A stretch of 6,901 nt of DNA from NCBI GenBank assembly GCA_025774425.1, contig JALGWA010000065.1, positions 1 through 6,901 on the forward strand, given 5' to 3'. The notes below the pieces were generated by a model. That model was not told the DNA's origin. It was given only the letters and a program-made list of their open reading frames with translations, and searched no databases. A program made the translations under genes and the position numbers. Positions within the stretch are counted from its first letter, which is position 1; every line of letters begins with the position of its first letter. Shown one piece after another: positions 6,328-6,901 of the stretch. Source of the stretch: a bacterium (GTDB lineage: Bacteria > Arandabacterota > Arandabacteria > Arandabacterales > JALGWA01).

Positions 6328-6702
6328 GTGCAGGGCAAGAGAACCGAGAGGCTCGGCGGGCGCATACAGCAGGAGATCAGCGAGATCATTCTTCTCAAGG
6401 TCAAGGACCCGCGACTGGGTTTCGTGACGGTGACGGGCGTGAAGATGAGTTCCGACTTGAGGTACGCGACCGTATACGTCACCGTGCTCGGTGCGGACGA
6501 AGACGCGGACGAGAGCCTGACGTGCCTCGAGAGCGCGTCGAAGTTCATAAGGCATGAGCTGGGCGGACGGCTGCATGTCAAGCATGTGCCGGAGCTCCGC
6601 TTCCACATCGACGAGGCCGCTCTTCGGGGAAGGCGCGTCGACAGCATACTGAGAGACATGAAAGGTCCTGAGAATGGAGACGACCTTCCGGAAGATAGCT
6701 GA
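6328..6702 (+). CDS. rbfA: 30S ribosome-binding factor RbfA
   Basis: RbfA binds the 30S subunit near the 5' end helix of 16S rRNA during late maturation and is important for growth in the cold in E. coli. The 124-residue product is of normal length and carries the single KH-like fold of the family: an N-terminal helix RTERLGGRIQQEISEIIL (about 5-22), VKDPRLGFVTVTGVKMSSDLRYATVYV (25-51), the helix LESASKFIRHELGGRL (67-82), and a final strand and helix, PELRFHIDEAALRGRRVDSIL (88 onward). The last dozen residues are an acidic tail (ENGDDLPEDS). The GTG start is set by the GAGGTGA ribosome binding site and gives a typical RbfA N-terminus. It overlaps the following gene by 29 nt. Confidence 0.95.
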   Translation: MQGKRTERLGGRIQQEISEIILLKVKDPRLGFVTVTGVKMSSDLRYATVYVTVLGADEDADESLTCLESASKFIRHELGGRLHVKHVPELRFHIDEAALRGRRVDSILRDMKGPENGDDLPEDS

Positions 6703-6901
6703 TCTCATCGCCGCATCCCATACCTTCATAGTGACTTCACATATCGCGCCCGACGGCGACGCCGTCGGTTGTCAGCTGGCTATCTACTCGGTGCTGAAGA
6801 GGTTGGGTAAATCAGTTAGAGTGATATCTGAGGACGGCGTGCCCGAGAATTTCGCGTTTCTCGAAGGCAGCGTCGATGTCGAGAAAGCCGACTGGCGGCC
6901 G
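6674..6901 (+). CDS. nrnA: DHH-family phosphoesterase, NrnA-like (3' truncated)
   Basis: The first 76 codons of a gene that runs off the right edge. NrnA proteins are cytoplasmic Mn-dependent enzymes that degrade short RNA oligonucleotides and in some bacteria dephosphorylate pAp. Seen here are a short N-terminal helix, the strand HTFIVTSH, the catalytic motif HIAPDGDAVGCQLA (residues 23-36; Asp27 and Asp29 are the predicted metal ligands), then YSVLKRLGKSVRVISEDGVPENFAFL, all typical of the DHH N-terminal domain. Ala25 and Cys33 stand where Asn and Ser are common. The DHH triad and DHHA1 domain lie beyond the window and cannot be checked. Start ATG 6674 with AAAGG at 6661-6665, 8 nt upstream, 29 nt inside rbfA. 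The order rbfA-nrnA is common outside Firmicutes and is usually followed by truB. Confidence 0.88.
   Translation, partial: METTFRKIADLIAASHTFIVTSHIAPDGDAVGCQLAIYSVLKRLGKSVRVISEDGVPENFAFLEGSVDVEKADWRP

Noticed and set aside
4497..6659. Very long antisense open reading frame (720 codons) opposite infB, ylxP and rbfA
   Set aside because: Its codons are exact reverse complements of infB codons and it stays open only because infB lacks CTA, TTA and TCA there. The protein is low-complexity and unlike any family I know, and the sense genes are unmistakable.
6750..6768. 8-bp stem with 3-nt loop (CCGACGGC / GCCGTCGG) at the start of the nrnA-like gene
   Set aside because: It encodes the invariant PDGDAVG catalytic motif and follows from codon choice for Asp, Gly and Ala. 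It has the same 8+3+8 geometry as the rimP leader hairpin, but the sequence is unrelated.

Overview
The window is a piece of a bacterial chromosome that is GC-rich by eye (I estimate roughly 60-65% G+C). It carries seven or eight genes, all on the + strand and packed almost without gaps. From 1688 to the right edge runs the classic transcription/translation-factor operon: rimP, nusA, ylxR, infB, ylxP (DUF503), rbfA and the start of a DHH-family nrnA-type phosphoesterase. Upstream, positions 2-1597 hold the 3' end of a much longer gene whose protein looks like the C-terminal part of a very large outer-membrane beta-barrel, most like the SprA/Sov translocon of type IX secretion. That gene implies a diderm. 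A SprA-like gene next to a delta-proteobacteria-like operon order with nrnA after rbfA points to the Fibrobacteres-Chlorobi-Bacteroidetes (FCB) superphylum, probably an uncultured lineage such as Zixibacteria, Latescibacteria, Eisenbacteria or Gemmatimonadota. This taxonomic placement is inference.

Layout: 2-1597 SprA-like C-terminus (5' truncated by the window); 1598-1687 a 90-nt intergenic stretch with a perfect inverted repeat and an orphan Shine-Dalgarno sequence; 1688-2146 rimP; 2162-3613 nusA; 3610-3918 ylxR; 3891-6029 infB; 6040-6321 ylxP; 6328-6702 rbfA; 6674-6901 nrnA-like (3' truncated). Junctions from nusA onward are 4-, 28- and 29-nt overlaps or gaps of 6-10 nt, so co-transcription and translational coupling are very likely. 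Four consecutive genes (ylxR, infB, ylxP, rbfA) appear to start at TTG, TTG, TTG and GTG.

How the genes work together: RimP and RbfA mature the 30S subunit, NusA tunes RNA polymerase pausing, termination and transcription-translation coupling, IF2 places initiator tRNA and joins the subunits, and the NrnA-like enzyme clears short RNA oligonucleotides and/or pAp. YlxR and YlxP are small operon companions with less defined RNA-related roles. The SprA-like gene is functionally unrelated (cell envelope and protein export), and the 90-nt gap is the only place for an operon promoter inside the window.

I found no tRNA, rRNA, CRISPR array, insertion sequence or phage gene, and no clear rho-independent terminator. 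There is no gene-free stretch over 300 bases. The window is mostly conserved core genome. The observations most worth a second look are the SprA-like neighbour, the leader region ahead of rimP, the hairpin at the start of ylxR, a possible four-cysteine metal site in YlxR, and the uneven use of A/T-rich codons.
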